From: Agrypnia vestita
Lineage: Eukaryota; Arthropoda; Insecta; Trichoptera; Phryganeidae
Reading direction: 5' to 3'
Length of the DNA stretch: 64,000 bases
NCBI GenBank assembly: GCA_016648135.1
Contig: JADDOH010000154.1
Location: 62,001-126,000, forward strand
The notes under the pieces are model-generated. The model did not search any database. It worked only from the letters and a program-made list of their open reading frames with translations, and was not told the origin of the DNA. Below are positions 22,266 to 33,924 of this stretch, piece after piece; positions within the stretch are counted from its first letter, which is position 1, and each line of letters begins with the position of its first letter. The translations under genes were made by a program, and so were the position numbers.

Positions 22266-23166
22266 AATGTTTTCATTTTATTTCATAAATATTAAGAGAT
22301 CGAACTAATTTTGAAAACGGAATAAAATCATGTATTGGATAGGAAATTACGGACTGACATTCGAAATAAATATTATTTGGGATAATAATTTTTAAACCAC
22401 AAAATTTCATTGTGCAATACGTTATTCTCCTAATTGTGTTACAAAAGTGTGTTTATATTGTACCTGCCTTAATACCAAAGGATTATCTCAGGACCATTAT
22501 CGGCCTGTTGATAATGTGTATGTTGATGGAAATTATGTGCGATTGTTCTATTTTTATAACAAAACAAGATAATTATTATTTTTAAAAAAGTAATTTAAAG
22601 AAATGTAATAAAATATCTTGTGCTATTCATGTCCTAAATGTTTCCGATTCCTGAAACGAAAATCTACGCAATTCCGAATTTCACCACAAAACAGGTAAAC
22701 ACGCCGTGTGATCTCTTCAGGGGTACTTAACCTACCGCATTTTCAATTCGACAATACCCAACACACCCTGCGCAGCGCCCCCTACGCCCCGCACTATCAA
22801 ATAACTACCCTCGTTCAACTGGCACAAATCCGCAAATGTCACCCTCCCATTAGGGACCCAATTAGCCACAGTCGCCCAGGTGCTGAACGGGGAATTGTTA
22901 AGAATTTTCACTTGTTAACTGTAACTTTTATTGGATTCACGATTCTCCCCGCTCCGGATTTATGGGCCGTACGGTAATTGAGAATTTTGTTCGTTGAGCA
23001 TTTCCATCTCAAATAAACCGTCTTCGCAGCAATTGAAAAATTAGAAAATGTTGAAACAAAAATTATCCAATCACTTTATGAATTGGAATAATTTTTGTCA
23101 ATTCGGTAGATAAACAGTATGTAAGTTAATGTAATTTCTTCAATTTATAACTATGTTTTATAGTAT
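22266..23166. other. No gene; GC-richer patch at about 22740-22980
   Basis: The patch contains CCAATTAGCCACAG and CAGGTG and an 89-codon open frame (22708-22977) that resembles no protein I know. It may be regulatory. The remainder is AT-rich. Confidence 0.35.
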
Positions 23167-23222
23167 TGTCACTGAATCGTGGCTGCGAGAGGCAAATAAA
23201 ACACTGGGAAGTAATTAAATAT
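23167..23222 (-). mobile_element. LTR-like repeat terminus, copy I
   Basis: TGTCACTGAATCGTGGCTGC followed by GAGGCAAATAAAACACTGG matches the shared terminal block. It is cut off where the tRNA-Arg-like repeat S3 begins. Confidence 0.6.
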
Positions 23223-23223
23223 T

Positions 23224-23695
23224 CTGTGTATGTCTTTCTAATTGATTAATTAATTTGGTTTTAAATTTTACAGAACTTTGTTCTGAAAAAATTGCAACTT
23301 CACAATAAGAATGCATTCTTGAATAAAGTATAATTATGTTGTATCGAATGTGTTCAAGAAAAATAAATAATAAAAAATGAATTAAACGGTTAATTCTAGC
23401 GTCCCCTAGTGGCAGTTATACAAATTAATTTGTGCCTACCGAAAAAAGTACTAGAAAAAGTGGATTGCTCTAAAATGTATAATAAATGTTAATCAATTAA
23501 AAATGATGCTTACATATAAGGTCGATATATTCACGGAAATATAAGAGCCCGCTGTAGCGTAAATGGATAACGCGCCTGCCCCGGATAGGAAGAGATCCGT
23601 GGTTCAAATTCCGGTAGCAGCCAAATATTTTTTCGTGGATTTGATTTTTCTATATGTCTTTCTAATTGATTAATTAATTTGGTTTTAAAATGTAT
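23224..23695 (+). mobile_element. tRNA-Arg-like repeat, copy S3, with direct tail repeats
   Basis: The same tail (GTCTTTCTAATTGATTAATT) occurs at 23231-23250 and again at about 23658-23677, enclosing a body shared with copy S2 and a tRNA-like unit at about 23549-23622 (GCTGTAGCGTAAATGG, GTGGTTCAAATTCCGG). One full unit plus a second tail suggests a tandem arrangement of roughly 430 bases per unit. Confidence 0.65.
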
Positions 23696-23850
23696 TTAAC
23701 TAATATCACTGAAAACGAGTTTAACAGGAGCAATGTTATTTAATTCATACTAATTTTGCACTCGTCATTCGAGATTATTTCACAAATTCGCAGGGAGGCA
23801 CTTTTATATTTATTATCACTGGTCGCAATGTCTCTGGTTTAAATTTTTCA

Positions 23851-23855
<5 letters not shown>

Positions 23856-23883
<28 letters not shown>
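23856..23883. repeat. (TA)n microsatellite
   Basis: Uninterrupted TA dinucleotide run, just beyond the 3' end of LINE copy L3. Confidence 0.95.
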
Positions 23884-23884
<1 letters not shown>

Positions 23885-23929
23885 TTATTTTTATATAAAA
23901 TTTACAATACAAACACAAATTTAATTCGT

Positions 23930-24370
23930 AATTGTTACAAATAAGTTAGAAATATATAAACATATATAAACAAAAACAAATGTTAAACATATATAAAATC
24001 ATTCACATCAAAGGTGTAGGAAAATTCTGCTTTGGAAGACCCTCTCAGAGACATGGAACAGATTAATGTTCAGAGTAATATTGTTGAGCGTAGCAGTAGC
24101 TCTTCCAACAGGCATAACCATTGGCAGGTTAGTCCTGTATATTGGAATGTGAAACAATCTATGCTGACGCTGTCTTAGGTAATCATCGGGAACATACAAA
24201 CCAATGCTCCGCATAATTTCGGGATTATCGATCATACCGCGCAACAATCGATAAAAATGCGTAATCAGATACACATTCCTTCTAGTCTATATTATATTGT
24301 AGCCAAGTATATCATGGAGGAACTCGGTTGGGCAAAGCCAAGGATCATGCCCGTACTCTCACATGTAGAG
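23930..24370 (-). pseudogene. Jockey/CR1-like LINE 3' end, copy L3
   Basis: Minus frames give MYLITHFYRLLRGMIDNPEI, MRSIGLYVPDDYLRQRQHRL and YRTNLPMVMPVGRATATLN, with the upstream part (PWLCPTEFL-like) interrupted near 24290. Same family as L1 and L2. Confidence 0.8.
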
Positions 24371-25915
24371 ATAGATATCTTTGAAACTTTTTGTGCTTTC
24401 TCTACCATAAATACTTGTCCCGTCTCGCAACAATCGATAATCCCCACGATATTATCGCTACTGAGACTCAAATCCAGACCATTATTTTTCCAGTAGAGAA
24501 CTTTGAAAAAAAAAACTTAAATTTACTTAATGTCAATCAATGAAAATTCTTCACCAGGTAAGGACCGCTATTAACGAAAGTAAAATACATGAAATCAAAT
24601 ATTTGTTTAAAAGTCCGATTTCTCAATCTACACCAGACACTCATCCCAAGTGGTATATATTGGAGAACGTGACACATTACCATCCTGAGTACTATCTATC
24701 TACATATCTATATGCTAGATCCCATGACCTATATGCTCTATCCCATGTATTTCGTGATCGCTGTGCGCGGGCCGCGCCAAGATTTGATTGGTTGTGCTGG
24801 CGCCTGATGTGTCCTGCGCCAATCGCTGGCCAGGATTCGATTTTTTTTAAATCCGCGCTGTGACAGGTGATATGCGTTTCAGGTGTCGTTTTTCGATGGG
24901 AATCGACATTCCTCTTCGTTTGTGTTCAAGTTCAGTTCCATTTAGCCTTCCGGAAGAGACACACCAACTGTTCCGGGTCGACGAAGCCAGGAGAATCTCG
25001 ATTGAAGCGGCACCCGCCTTCCCAGGAAACCGCAAGTACCATTTTGTTCACTGTGTCGTAGTTAGCTTTGGCCCAGTGTATCTCGGGTGTCATTTACGGT
25101 CAGTCATATCGGCGGCGATTGGAAAGGAAAATCTTTCTTTCTAATATCCGACCCGCGTGCGATGGTGGCGAGACGTTCGTCATCGTACACCATGATTTAA
25201 TAAATAAAACGTCGTCTTTCATTCAAATAATATCAAATTAATATAAAAATAAACAACCTTTCCGGGCAACAGCAAACAAAGATATCACGATAGCCAACGT
25301 CCGTTGAATAAATAACGACGGAGATGAATTGCTTTTTTGGGTAAAATAACATTTGTCTTGTAGAATTGTTTTTTTTCCCTAGAAACATTTTTCAGATTCT
25401 CAGCACATTTGGGTATTTTCATATTTTCTGATTAAAAATGAAAAAAATCCGAGCGATGCAAAAGGTCCTTTTTCTATTATCAAAAACATTTATAATAAAA
25501 TGGCGTTTCAGCGGTTGAATGAAATGTACGCTTAGCGAAAAAGAAAATAAGGCACACACTGAATGAAATGTGAAATGGATTTTTTTTAGAGTTACTATGG
25601 CTGGCTGACCTAGGTCTGTCATTTTTTGTGGCCGCTTTTCGGAAACCCCTTGGAGCGTTTAAAGGTCACCGTCAAACAAAGTATCAAAAATAAAATCGTT
25701 ACAATTTAAATGAGCACCAAATCTGCTAAAGTATGAGTAAAAAATAACTTTTCACTAAACGAGCAATCTGACACCATTACGCAATACAGTACATTGAATG
25801 GCACCAAAAAATATTTGACCTCTACTAGGTAAGGTATTGTACCTAAAAAATAGTAAATATGGTAATATAAGTAGTAATATAAATAGGTAATTTAAGCGCT
25901 ATTTCTATATAATGT
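24371..25915. other. No firm gene; GC-rich island at 24750-25210
   Basis: The island has CCAAT-type motifs, two CAGGTG E-boxes (about 24864 and 24879) and an arthropod-initiator-like TTCAGTTCC (about 24931). A 94-codon ORF (24860-25144) is followed about 55 bases later by AATAAATAAA. The protein resembles nothing I recognise, and several frames are open here, as expected of GC-rich sequence. It could be a first exon or promoter, or an unclassified repeat. Confidence 0.3.
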
Positions 25916-25919
25916 ATTA

Positions 25920-26255
25920 AAGCATGTTCTGAGAACACGATTTATAGAATCTGAATTCTGTCCACAGACGGATAATTATTAATTAAAGTAAATTATAGAT
26001 CTCTCACAGAGACGTAACCATTTATACATAAATCGTATATGAAAGACTTTAAAGAGTGACTCACGGCTTACGACTTGTGTGAGCTGGCTTAAGAGATCAC
26101 TCTGAATACTGCAACGTTCACCAGTTCAAAAATAATGTTAATATAAGGTCATAGCCAAGTCCCGGGACCACTCCACAAAGAGGTTCATACACGTTTACCA
26201 TATAAATAGCTTCTCTCGTGTGAGATGTCTATAATTTGTCTTAATAAGGTAATTT
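25920..26255. repeat. Fold-back MITE, family M1, copy 2
   Basis: Starts TGTTCTGAGAACACGA as at copy 1 (5891). Arms: ATAGATCTCTCACAGAGACG on the left and the inverse of CTCGTGTGAGATGTCTATAA on the right. It has a longer centre than copy 1, including CTTACGACTTGTGTGAGCTG, which recurs in diverged form at 48.4 kb. Confidence 0.6.
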
Positions 26256-28185
26256 TGGTAATGGTAATAAAATATAATAATTTGGTAATAAAAATTGTAT
26301 TTTGCATATATTTATTATTTTTGACAAGTACGTTTTTTACACCGCTTCAGTGGCTATATTTTTAAGATACAAAGTATCTCATAGCTAGTAGCAAAAGTTT
26401 CATGGGAGTCTTCTTCATTCTTTTTTTCATTGAAAATATTCATTACACTTTGGGTGAATTGTAAACTTAAAGGAGATAAGCGACATCAAATTTGACATTT
26501 TTAAATATCTCTGACTTATTTTTTAAACGTTAGACTATCATGAAATATCTATAGAATATTATAAATTCACTCGCATTTATACATTTCAAAATAAATTATA
26601 AAAACCTTGCAAAATGTCAAAATTGCTCAAGTCATATAAAACGATTAAAATCATGCAAATTGTAAATTTGCTAAAAATGCAAATTAAGTCTCTCATCGCC
26701 ATAACTATTGATATTAAAACATTATTGGTAGAACATTTTTAATTGAAAATGAAGACGGAAATCTATTTATAACGTATTGTGAACTTAATGTGTTACACAA
26801 TGTACTTTTTCTAATAAGTTATTATTTAAGTTAAGTTATGCACACTGTATACCTACATACTATTTCATTATATTTTTCATTATATTATATTTCGTTCGAT
26901 ATCCCTATCATTGTCCCTTCAAGAATGTGAAAGGTTTCAGAACATATGTAAAACTTTCAAAATGTGACAAAGTGTGCATATTTTTACGATGAACTTCGAA
27001 AATATGTTTAGGGTTTTTTTAGATACAAATGCAGTTTGAGATAATTAGGCTATAACTTGACGACAGATTTTTAGTAACTTTTAGCTATATGTCGTCGCGG
27101 ACTTTTTTATAGAAATTTTTGAGTTCTACAACTTATCTATAGAAAGTATTTAAATATCTCTTACCTTTGAGGCAGCGTTCGTAAAAAACGCATCGCTCGA
27201 CCATCTTTTCGTCAATTTTAGTAGTAAAATAGATTTCCACGAAAAGTCTTTTAAATAAAATAAATAAGTCCATTCTAAATATTGGTGAAAAAAATTTTGA
27301 AATCGGATGAGATATTTTAGAGATTACCTCCTACATCCAAACTTACAAACTTTACCTTTTTTATTTCAGTGCATAGATATATTTACGTATGCTCTATTAC
27401 AAGTGTACTAAAATTGAATTAATTTTATAAGAGAAGTCATTGTTAAAGTAATTTAATTATAATTCATAGTAAAGCGAAGATTTATATTCGCATATCCACA
27501 ATCTCGCGTTAACGATGTGCATCACTATAGCCAACCTGGAATAAGGCTGTATGTAGTTACGACTCGTGAACGTAAATCACGTCATTGAAAAATATGTGGA
27601 TACAAGAGGAAAATACGGAACTCGTACCAATAAAGCTCCGTATTATTTTATCACTCGAAATGCTTTGTAACATTTATTTTACTTTATTTTTATCCTAGGC
27701 TTCCCGGGTAAAATGTAACGTGAAACTGCGTGACATACGGAATAATATAAATAAAATTCTGTCGTTATCTGAACAGTTGAAAACAAAAGAAGTAGAACAG
27801 GTCGAACCATATAAATATATTATTATACTTTTTTTTATTTATATTTATTTATTTTATTTATTTATTTATGGGAAACTAACAGTACATATAAAGAGATTAT
27901 ACATGATTATTGAACAGTAAAGAGACCATCTTACAAGTTTCCACAGAATTAACCTGTTGTGTTTTAACATAAAGCAACAATAACTTGAGTTATAGAATAA
28001 AAAACAAAAAAAGTGAAAGTTTTAAGTTATGGACAAACTATGGGAGTCAAAGAATTAGAGGTAAAAGGAGAATAAGGAATAAATAGGAAAGGACAAATCT
28101 ACTTAGTAAAAAGGACAAGAGATAAGAATAAAAAGAAGTGAAAAAGATATATGTATAGCATAAAGACATCTGATCAATACATCTG
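26256..28185. other. No gene seen
   Basis: AT-rich. 27830-27870 is a T/A-rich low-complexity run. No ORF with recognisable content. Confidence 0.45.
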
Positions 28186-28186
28186 C

Positions 28187-28216
28187 ATATATATATGTAT
28201 ATATATATATATATAC
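28187..28216. repeat. (TA)n microsatellite
   Basis: TA run with one TG interruption. Confidence 0.9.
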
Positions 28217-28329
28217 GTGGTCTAGGCAAAAGAAAAAATGTTAATCAAAGAAAGATACAAGATAAAAAATTACATATACGAAGTCAGTTCAAAAGAAAGA
28301 AGATGGATTTGAGAAGAGGAAAAAAAAGA

Positions 28330-28605
28330 AGGTTTATGACCGAGGTGAATATCCAAGAGTTTTAAATTCATGGAACGATGAATTGAAAAGATCCAAGTCG
28401 CTGAATATAGAGTTGAACAAATTAGACGAGCGATATATAAAAGAGTTTTGCCGGGAGTTGGTATTACAGTGTGAAAGGCTCAAGGTCTCAACCGATCTAG
28501 TGGATCTTCCGGGTACTCTCAGGGAGATGCGCTGCAGCAATGCCGGGCAGTCAATCTTAGACGTAGCTAGTTTATGAAGAAATATAACATCAGCAGTATT
28601 TGTAA
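28330..28605 (-). pseudogene. LINE reverse-transcriptase C-terminus fragment
   Basis: Minus frame: DVIFLHKLATSKIDCPALLQ, RISLRVPGRSTRSVETLSLS and NSIFSDLDLFNSSFHEFKTL. This matches the common non-LTR pattern 'FLYKL..GKIDCP.LL..I...VP.R.TR...'. It is short, and I see no 5' portion. Confidence 0.75.
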
Positions 28606-28861
28606 GCCGTACGTACGAGGCACATTGTTTCGTTGTGTTGGTGTTTATACCCGTAAATACAGTAAAACAATGCGAGTCGTACGCAGGGCTTTTACATAGT
28701 AATTCGATTGTCTTTCTTAAGTGGAAAGAGGTTTATTACCATCTATTTATTGTTACGTGATATTGTAATCCTACATCCAACAATATTTGTCAATTTCAAG
28801 CGCGTGCAGTCAAAACATTGAATAATATTTTGGAAGAAAAGCGAAGCAAAACTGTAATCGA

Positions 28862-29045
28862 GTGGCTAGTCAGTGTAGTGGTTATGATCCTTGCCTAGTG
28901 ACCCAGTGGATGTGGTTTGAGACACGTTCCATGACACCAGCAAATTTATTCTATTTTCATAGCACATGCGTTTAGCTCAATTTGAAAATAGTAAGAATAT
29001 TGATGCGACACATATTCTGTCTTCGCATCCGTATTTCTTTAAAAA
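28862..29045 (+). mobile_element. tRNA-derived SINE, family H, copy 3
   Basis: GTGGCTAGTCAGTGTAGTGG head, then TATTTTCATAGCACATGCGT and AAAATAGTAAGAATATTGAT as in the other copies, ending in TTTCTTTAAAAAAA. The box B region is mutated. Confidence 0.8.
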
Positions 29046-29357
29046 AATGTCGTTATATATGAGATGGTAGAATTCAACGTTCAACGAATTATGATTAAGT
29101 GTTCAACGTGTATATAACGATTCGTTTTCTATGCTATTTGATAAAAACATGTATACTGATGCTTATTATATCATAAATTGCCTCGGAAATGTCCGTCTAC
29201 TTCCATTTTAAGGAATCCGAAAGATTTATGACACGTTATATAAGTTTTATAAGTGGACCAGCTTACATAATTTCTTTTCAATCAATTTATAAACAAAGTT
29301 GTTAAACATGGCGCTGAATTTATAAAAAAATTTGACTCTCTAGTGAGAAACAGCCTG

Positions 29358-29808
29358 TTAAGGCAATCGTCCGGCAAAGTGAGCAAATTTCAGCAATTTT
29401 TCTCTTGCGTTATTATCAAATTTTTATTTAGAAATATACAATTTTTAAATTTATTCATCAGGTTGCATATATTTTAAATGACATAAACTAAATTAATTAA
29501 TCAATTAAAAATTTACCAAACCTACGATGTTTTAAAAATGAAGAATATTTCTCTACTTGGTGGGCCTTTTTATAACTGAATGGCCTCGTGAAGTGTCTTT
29601 TTTTTCAATAATATTACAAAGTAAACTATTATCCTAAATTTATAAAAATTATTTCAAAATCCGTCAGTTTTTTTACATGATTATTTGTGTTTAAAAAATA
29701 CAATGTTTTAAAAATAGTTTATTTTTTGTGTGATTTTTCAAAACATTTTACATAGTCGACGAGATATGAGAAAAAATGGTGGCTCACTTTGCTGGACGAT
29801 CGCCTTAA
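29358..29808. repeat. TTAA-flanked MITE with 23-bp inverted ends
   Basis: Both ends are TTAA (29358-29361 and 29805-29808). The inverted repeats are GGCAATCGTCCGGCAAAGTG on the left and, read inward from the right, GGCGATCGTCCAGCAAAGTG; both continue with AGC, giving 21 of 23 matches. The AT-rich interior has no ORF. TTAA target duplication is typical of the piggyBac superfamily, so this is probably a piggyBac-type MITE. Superfamily is inferred from TTAA alone. Confidence 0.75.
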
Positions 29809-30528
29809 GAATTTGAGTGCGTCTGAGAAATAAAGAGTTGATGTTTTTTCAAGTTTATTTTCAGATATCTACGTATTTGACTGTAACCAATTGCCAACCT
29901 CGATATGAACTCTGATTTTTTGATGTTAGTGGTGACCATAGGAACATGAATAATAATAAATAAACAAATATTCTTGGTATTTACCAAACAATGTCAAAAC
30001 GCCCGCGCTGTGTGAGGAACTGAAACTTGGACGATTTGCGGGATTGTTGAATTTGTTATCAAAGACTCTCGACTTCCAAAGCCTCACCACGTAAGCAAAG
30101 TTTTACCCACAACGCAATTTCCATTTTATATGTAAAATATATAATATGGACCAACTTGATGAGTGAATTTTCATACCGAAGATTTTGATACTATTCATCA
30201 ACTACTCGGGAAACCTTTCGAATAAATCTTTTGAGACTATCTAAAATTTGACGTGGTTATGCGGAAAGCGTCCAACCCGCAAGATGCCAAAATGAGTTAT
30301 ATAAGGGTTTGGACCGCTCACTACGATATCTTTATGTGCTGAAAACGTCCAAGCTCTAAGTTCTGTAGTTTCTAGTAAATTAAATATTTTTCTCATCCAG
30401 ATTTCGACCGTCACCGTTAAATTATCTAAAAAATATATAAATCTAAAAATTTTAAATTTTTAAATGTGAATCAAATAAACACCGAAGATAACTTAATACT
30501 TATTTATCCATGAGAAAGTTCAAAATTT
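29809..30528. other. No gene recognised
   Basis: If the mariner at 31051-31552 was once complete, its distal part should lie here, but I could not follow transposase similarity into it. 30280-30330 is slightly GC-richer. Confidence 0.4.
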
Positions 30529-30539
30529 GATAATCCTAA

Positions 30540-31039
30540 CTAACTAACTAACTAACTACCTAACCATCACGCCGTTTCCCCGCAGGGGTAGGCAGAGAGG
30601 ATTGAACACCACACTCTTCTATCCTGGCACACCACTTTTGCTTCGGCCACATTCATACATCTTCTCATACACGTTCTATGGTTGTTGCGACTTTTAACAG
30701 GGCCATCCTCAAATACTTGTAGTACCTGATCGTGCCAGGTCTTTCGCGGACGCCCTCTATTCCTGTTGCCTTCAACATTCGCCTCATATATTTTCTTAAC
30801 CATCCTTTCCTCGTTCATACGTTCCACATGACCAAACCATCTCAGCACTCCTTTCTTTATTCTATCTACCACACTACAGTCAGCATTGCATTCACTTCTA
30901 ATTTGTTCATTCCTCACTCTATCGACCAAAGATTTTCCACACAAGCGTCTTAGTGACCGCATTTCAACCGCATTCAGTCTACTTTCATTCCTCTTTTGCC
31001 AATTCCAGGCTTCACTTCCATACATAAGGGTTGGCACTA
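30540..31039 (-). pseudogene. 5'-truncated (TTAG)n-tailed LINE inserted in a mariner
   Basis: Minus frame PTLMYGSEAWNWQKRNESRL, NAVEMRSLRRLCGKSLVDRV, KKGVLRWFGHVERMNEERMV and EGNRNRGRPRKTWHDQVLQV is the C-terminal region of a non-LTR reverse transcriptase. The 156-codon frame is open but has no RT core, so it is a dead 5'-truncated copy. The 3' end carries GTTAGTTAGTTAG. The 11-bp direct repeat GATAATCCTAA at 30529-30539 and 31040-31050 is the target-site duplication. Confidence 0.9.
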
Positions 31040-31050
31040 GATAATCCTAA

Positions 31051-31552
31051 TTTGACGTAAATGAATCAATATCGTTTTGTCACTTACTTTGAAGCCTGTT
31101 GCTAATTCTGACGTGGTTTGAGATGAATTCGCTTCCACGTAAGCTTTAAATTCGTCATTATCAACTATAGTCTCCGTTCCATGAGGCTTCTTGTTGAGGT
31201 CAAAATGTTCAGAATGCAAGCGATGAAAACAAAGACGCATGATGAGTTCATTAGCGGTACCATTTCCATACACCTCGTTGATATTGCGTACCGTCTGCGC
31301 AGCATTAGTACCACGACGGAACTCGTAATCGAAAATAAAACGATTTCTTATTTTCTCCATGATCACAGACACAGTGATATCAAAGAAAAAACAATTGGTG
31401 TGAGAACAAATAAAGAACCAATTTTGAAAAAATAATATACATAGCTTTAATGTCATCAAATTGAATTTTGAATTCTTATTCAAATGCAGGACACCGAACT
31501 TCAAACTAGCCATTATTAGAAAATGGTAATTTCATAGATAGGTAAGGGCCTA
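31051..31552 (-). pseudogene. Mariner transposon 5' part (terminal repeat plus transposase HTH domain)
   Basis: In the minus sense the left terminal sequence reads TTAGGCCCTTACCTATCTAT then GAAATTACCATTTTC, typical of mariner ends (outer base about 31552). An ORF from Met at 31358-31360 reads MEKIRNRFIFDYEFRRGTNA, AQTVRNINEVYGNGTANELI and ETIVDNDEFKAYVEANSSQT, then TSELATGFKVSDKTILIHLR. This is the paired helix-turn-helix DNA-binding domain of mariner transposases, similar to the Hsmar1/cecropia group. It stops where the LINE at 30540-31039 is inserted. No DDD catalytic domain is visible. Confidence 0.85.
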
Positions 31553-31715
31553 AAATGTAGATTGGTTTAAATGCACGTAACATTCATAATTTTACCAGAA
31601 TTGTGTTTCATATTACGTTAAAGCCCAAATTACGGCATTTATTATTGATAAATAAATAAATAATAAAATGTAGTAAATAAAATGCGGAATCCAGGTTATA
31701 CAGTAGGTACACAAA
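31553..31715. other. No feature seen
   Basis: AT-rich spacer between the mariner end and a LINE fragment. Confidence 0.4.
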
Positions 31716-31719
31716 AATA

Positions 31720-32150
31720 TAATTGAAAGCGTCCAAAACAGATTCCTAAGATACCTAAACCTCCGCTCATTCAGATCTCATTTAAGCAATGAAGACTGAG
31801 AAATTTTTCAACATGCAGACTCTAATTTGTCGAAGAGACATAGCTGATACAGTGATGTTATTAAAAATAACACACAATATAGTTGATAGCCAGGAACTTC
31901 TTCAACGAATACCTTTCCACATCCCAACTCGCAATAATAGACAATCACTTACATTTCATCTTCCCCTTTGCAGGACCAACTCATAACAAATCTCCTTTAT
32001 GCACAGATCCACAAATTCATTTAACACAAACTTTCGCCACATTGACATTTTTAATTCAACGATAAGGGACATCAAACAAACAATATTTACCCAAACTAAT
32101 TCATACAATTTATCTTCCCTTCTACTCCCGTCCCACATTCCCCTGCATCC
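31720..32150 (+). pseudogene. LINE reverse-transcriptase C-terminus with frameshift
   Basis: IESVQNRFLRYLNLRSFRSH in one frame ends in a stop, then MQTLICRRDIADTVMLLKIT, HNIVDSQELLQRIPFHIPTR and FHLPLCRTNS follow in another. This is the standard order of a CR1/Jockey-like C-terminus. At least one frameshift and stops. Confidence 0.8.
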
Positions 32151-32785
32151 TCCCCACTCGCTGTTAAAATAATTTTAAAATTTTATTTTACTACGTCATA
32201 CTTGTTTTAATAAATTACTATATTCAGTGGGAAACTTGTAATTGGCATGATTTAATATCCATTATTTTATATTTGTTATATATATACCTCCTGTTAATTT
32301 TCCCTAAAATGAATAAATTTACTTAAGTGATTTGAGTTAATTCAAAATATTAACATAAAGTAACCGTAGAAAAAAGAATTTATTACTTTTTCATTAACCA
32401 CGAATGTTCTTTTTCGCATAAAAAGGGTTTACGACATAGTAACGAAACTGTATTCAACCGTAAAACGCCATCCAGTCGAAAGAACTCAGTATTTAATGTA
32501 GCTTATTCCACTGCTATTATTATACAGTGTCCTTTTTCACATCCTCCTACAAAATTACAACAAGACCGGCATTTACGTCACCCATTTGGAGAGCTTTATC
32601 GCTGTCCATGAGTAATGGTCGATATTGATTTAGACGAACTGTTACAGCGAAATCACGTGGCAGTTGAAAGGGTTAAGGAGGTGTTCAATTTTTACTGCTA
32701 CTTCATGAAGAGAGCCACCTCCCGCATCACAAGTTTAAGGGTCGGAGAACGGAGACGATTTCTTGTGAGATAAATCACTATTAAT
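32151..32785. other. No gene seen
   Basis: AT-rich with a more balanced patch at 32520-32765. No ORF of note. Confidence 0.4.
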
Positions 32786-32789
32786 GGTT

Positions 32790-33030
32790 TAATATATATA
32801 TTTATTTTTTCTATTTTTTATATTATTTTATTTATTTATTATTTATATATTTTTTATTTATTTATTATTTATAAAATACTCATATTTTAATGCTTATATT
32901 ATGTTTTAAATTTATATTTTTTTATACTCATTTTAATACTATACCTTATTTTTAATTTATTTTTTTTAAATTTTAATTTTTTATTTTTTATTTTTTATTT
33001 ATTTTTTTTTATTTTATTTTTTAATTTAGA
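32790..33030. repeat. A/T low-complexity tract (TTTAT-type)
   Basis: About 240 bases almost entirely of T and A with irregular TTTATT/ATTTAT units. No coding signal. Confidence 0.85.
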
Positions 33031-33399
33031 GACTATCGACAGGTCAGAATGACCCTAATGGATAGTCATTTAGGACAAGGTGATTAGTACAGTTACGGTT
33101 TACAATGATACGTTGAAATAAAACATTAATACATTATACAATATAAGTATACTACAGTGAGTGATTATAAGATGAACGAAGTTCACATTCTCCGCACAAC
33201 ATAATAGGCATGTGGGCTCCCAGGTCAACTAAGTCTGAAAATGTGTACCCGCGCTTTGTGGCTATAAAATTTTTGTTTAGGTTGATTTCCGAAGAGTCCG
33301 TCTTACACGCTCAAACTATTTTCGGTCAGGAGCGATATAATTTCTCTCTTAAACTGAGGTTGTGTTATGTGAAATATGTCAATGTTGGGGTTACATGAC

Positions 33400-33573
33400 G
33401 TTCCACTTATACTTATACTTTTTATTGCTTTATTACATGTACTTTATATTCATATATTTTATATTTTACTGCTTATTTCCGATATTGTTTAATGTATATA
33501 CTTTATGATTTTATGTTTTTTTTATGTAAAAGCCTGTAATGGGCGTAAAAAAGTAAATAAATAAATAAATAGC
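33400..33573 (+). mobile_element. LINE 3' UTR and (AAAT)n tail
   Basis: Ends GTAAAAGCCTGTAATGGGCG then AAATAAATAAAT, the same terminus as at 228-287 and 59880-59957. No coding part is attached. Confidence 0.65.
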
Positions 33574-33920
33574 TTACCGACTCAAAGATACAACCAAATC
33601 ACAATTCCGGATTGATTTATTACTCAAGATGGGAGAAAATTATTTGCCAGATATTTAAATATTCCTTTTATTTTTATTAAATTAATACGCTTTTTGGGGA
33701 CTTTCATTTAAAGCTCATAAAAGCACTACTTATGTAATATAATTCAAACGTTTATTTGAATGGCGCTAAGTAGATGCTATCTATACGCCCGTAAAAAATC
33801 ACGGGATATAAAAATAATTAATGACAACCCTTGCGTGGAATCTGAGCCGCGCGCTGATTGACGTGTCACACTCGGGCGCCCCGGCTTCATGAGCAGCTAT
33901 TCAACATCAGAGTTGTTGTA
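33574..33920. other. No gene; GC-rich patch at 33830-33895
   Basis: The patch contains GCGCTGATTGACGTGTCAC, which includes a TGATTGAC PBC/Meis-like motif, followed by GGGCGCCCCGG. It may be a conserved regulatory element. Unproven. Confidence 0.3.
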
Positions 33921-33924
33921 AATT

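Noticed and set aside
29809..30528. Distal half of the mariner transposase
   Set aside because: Translated in three frames after the LINE insertion site; no catalytic-domain similarity could be followed, so not called.
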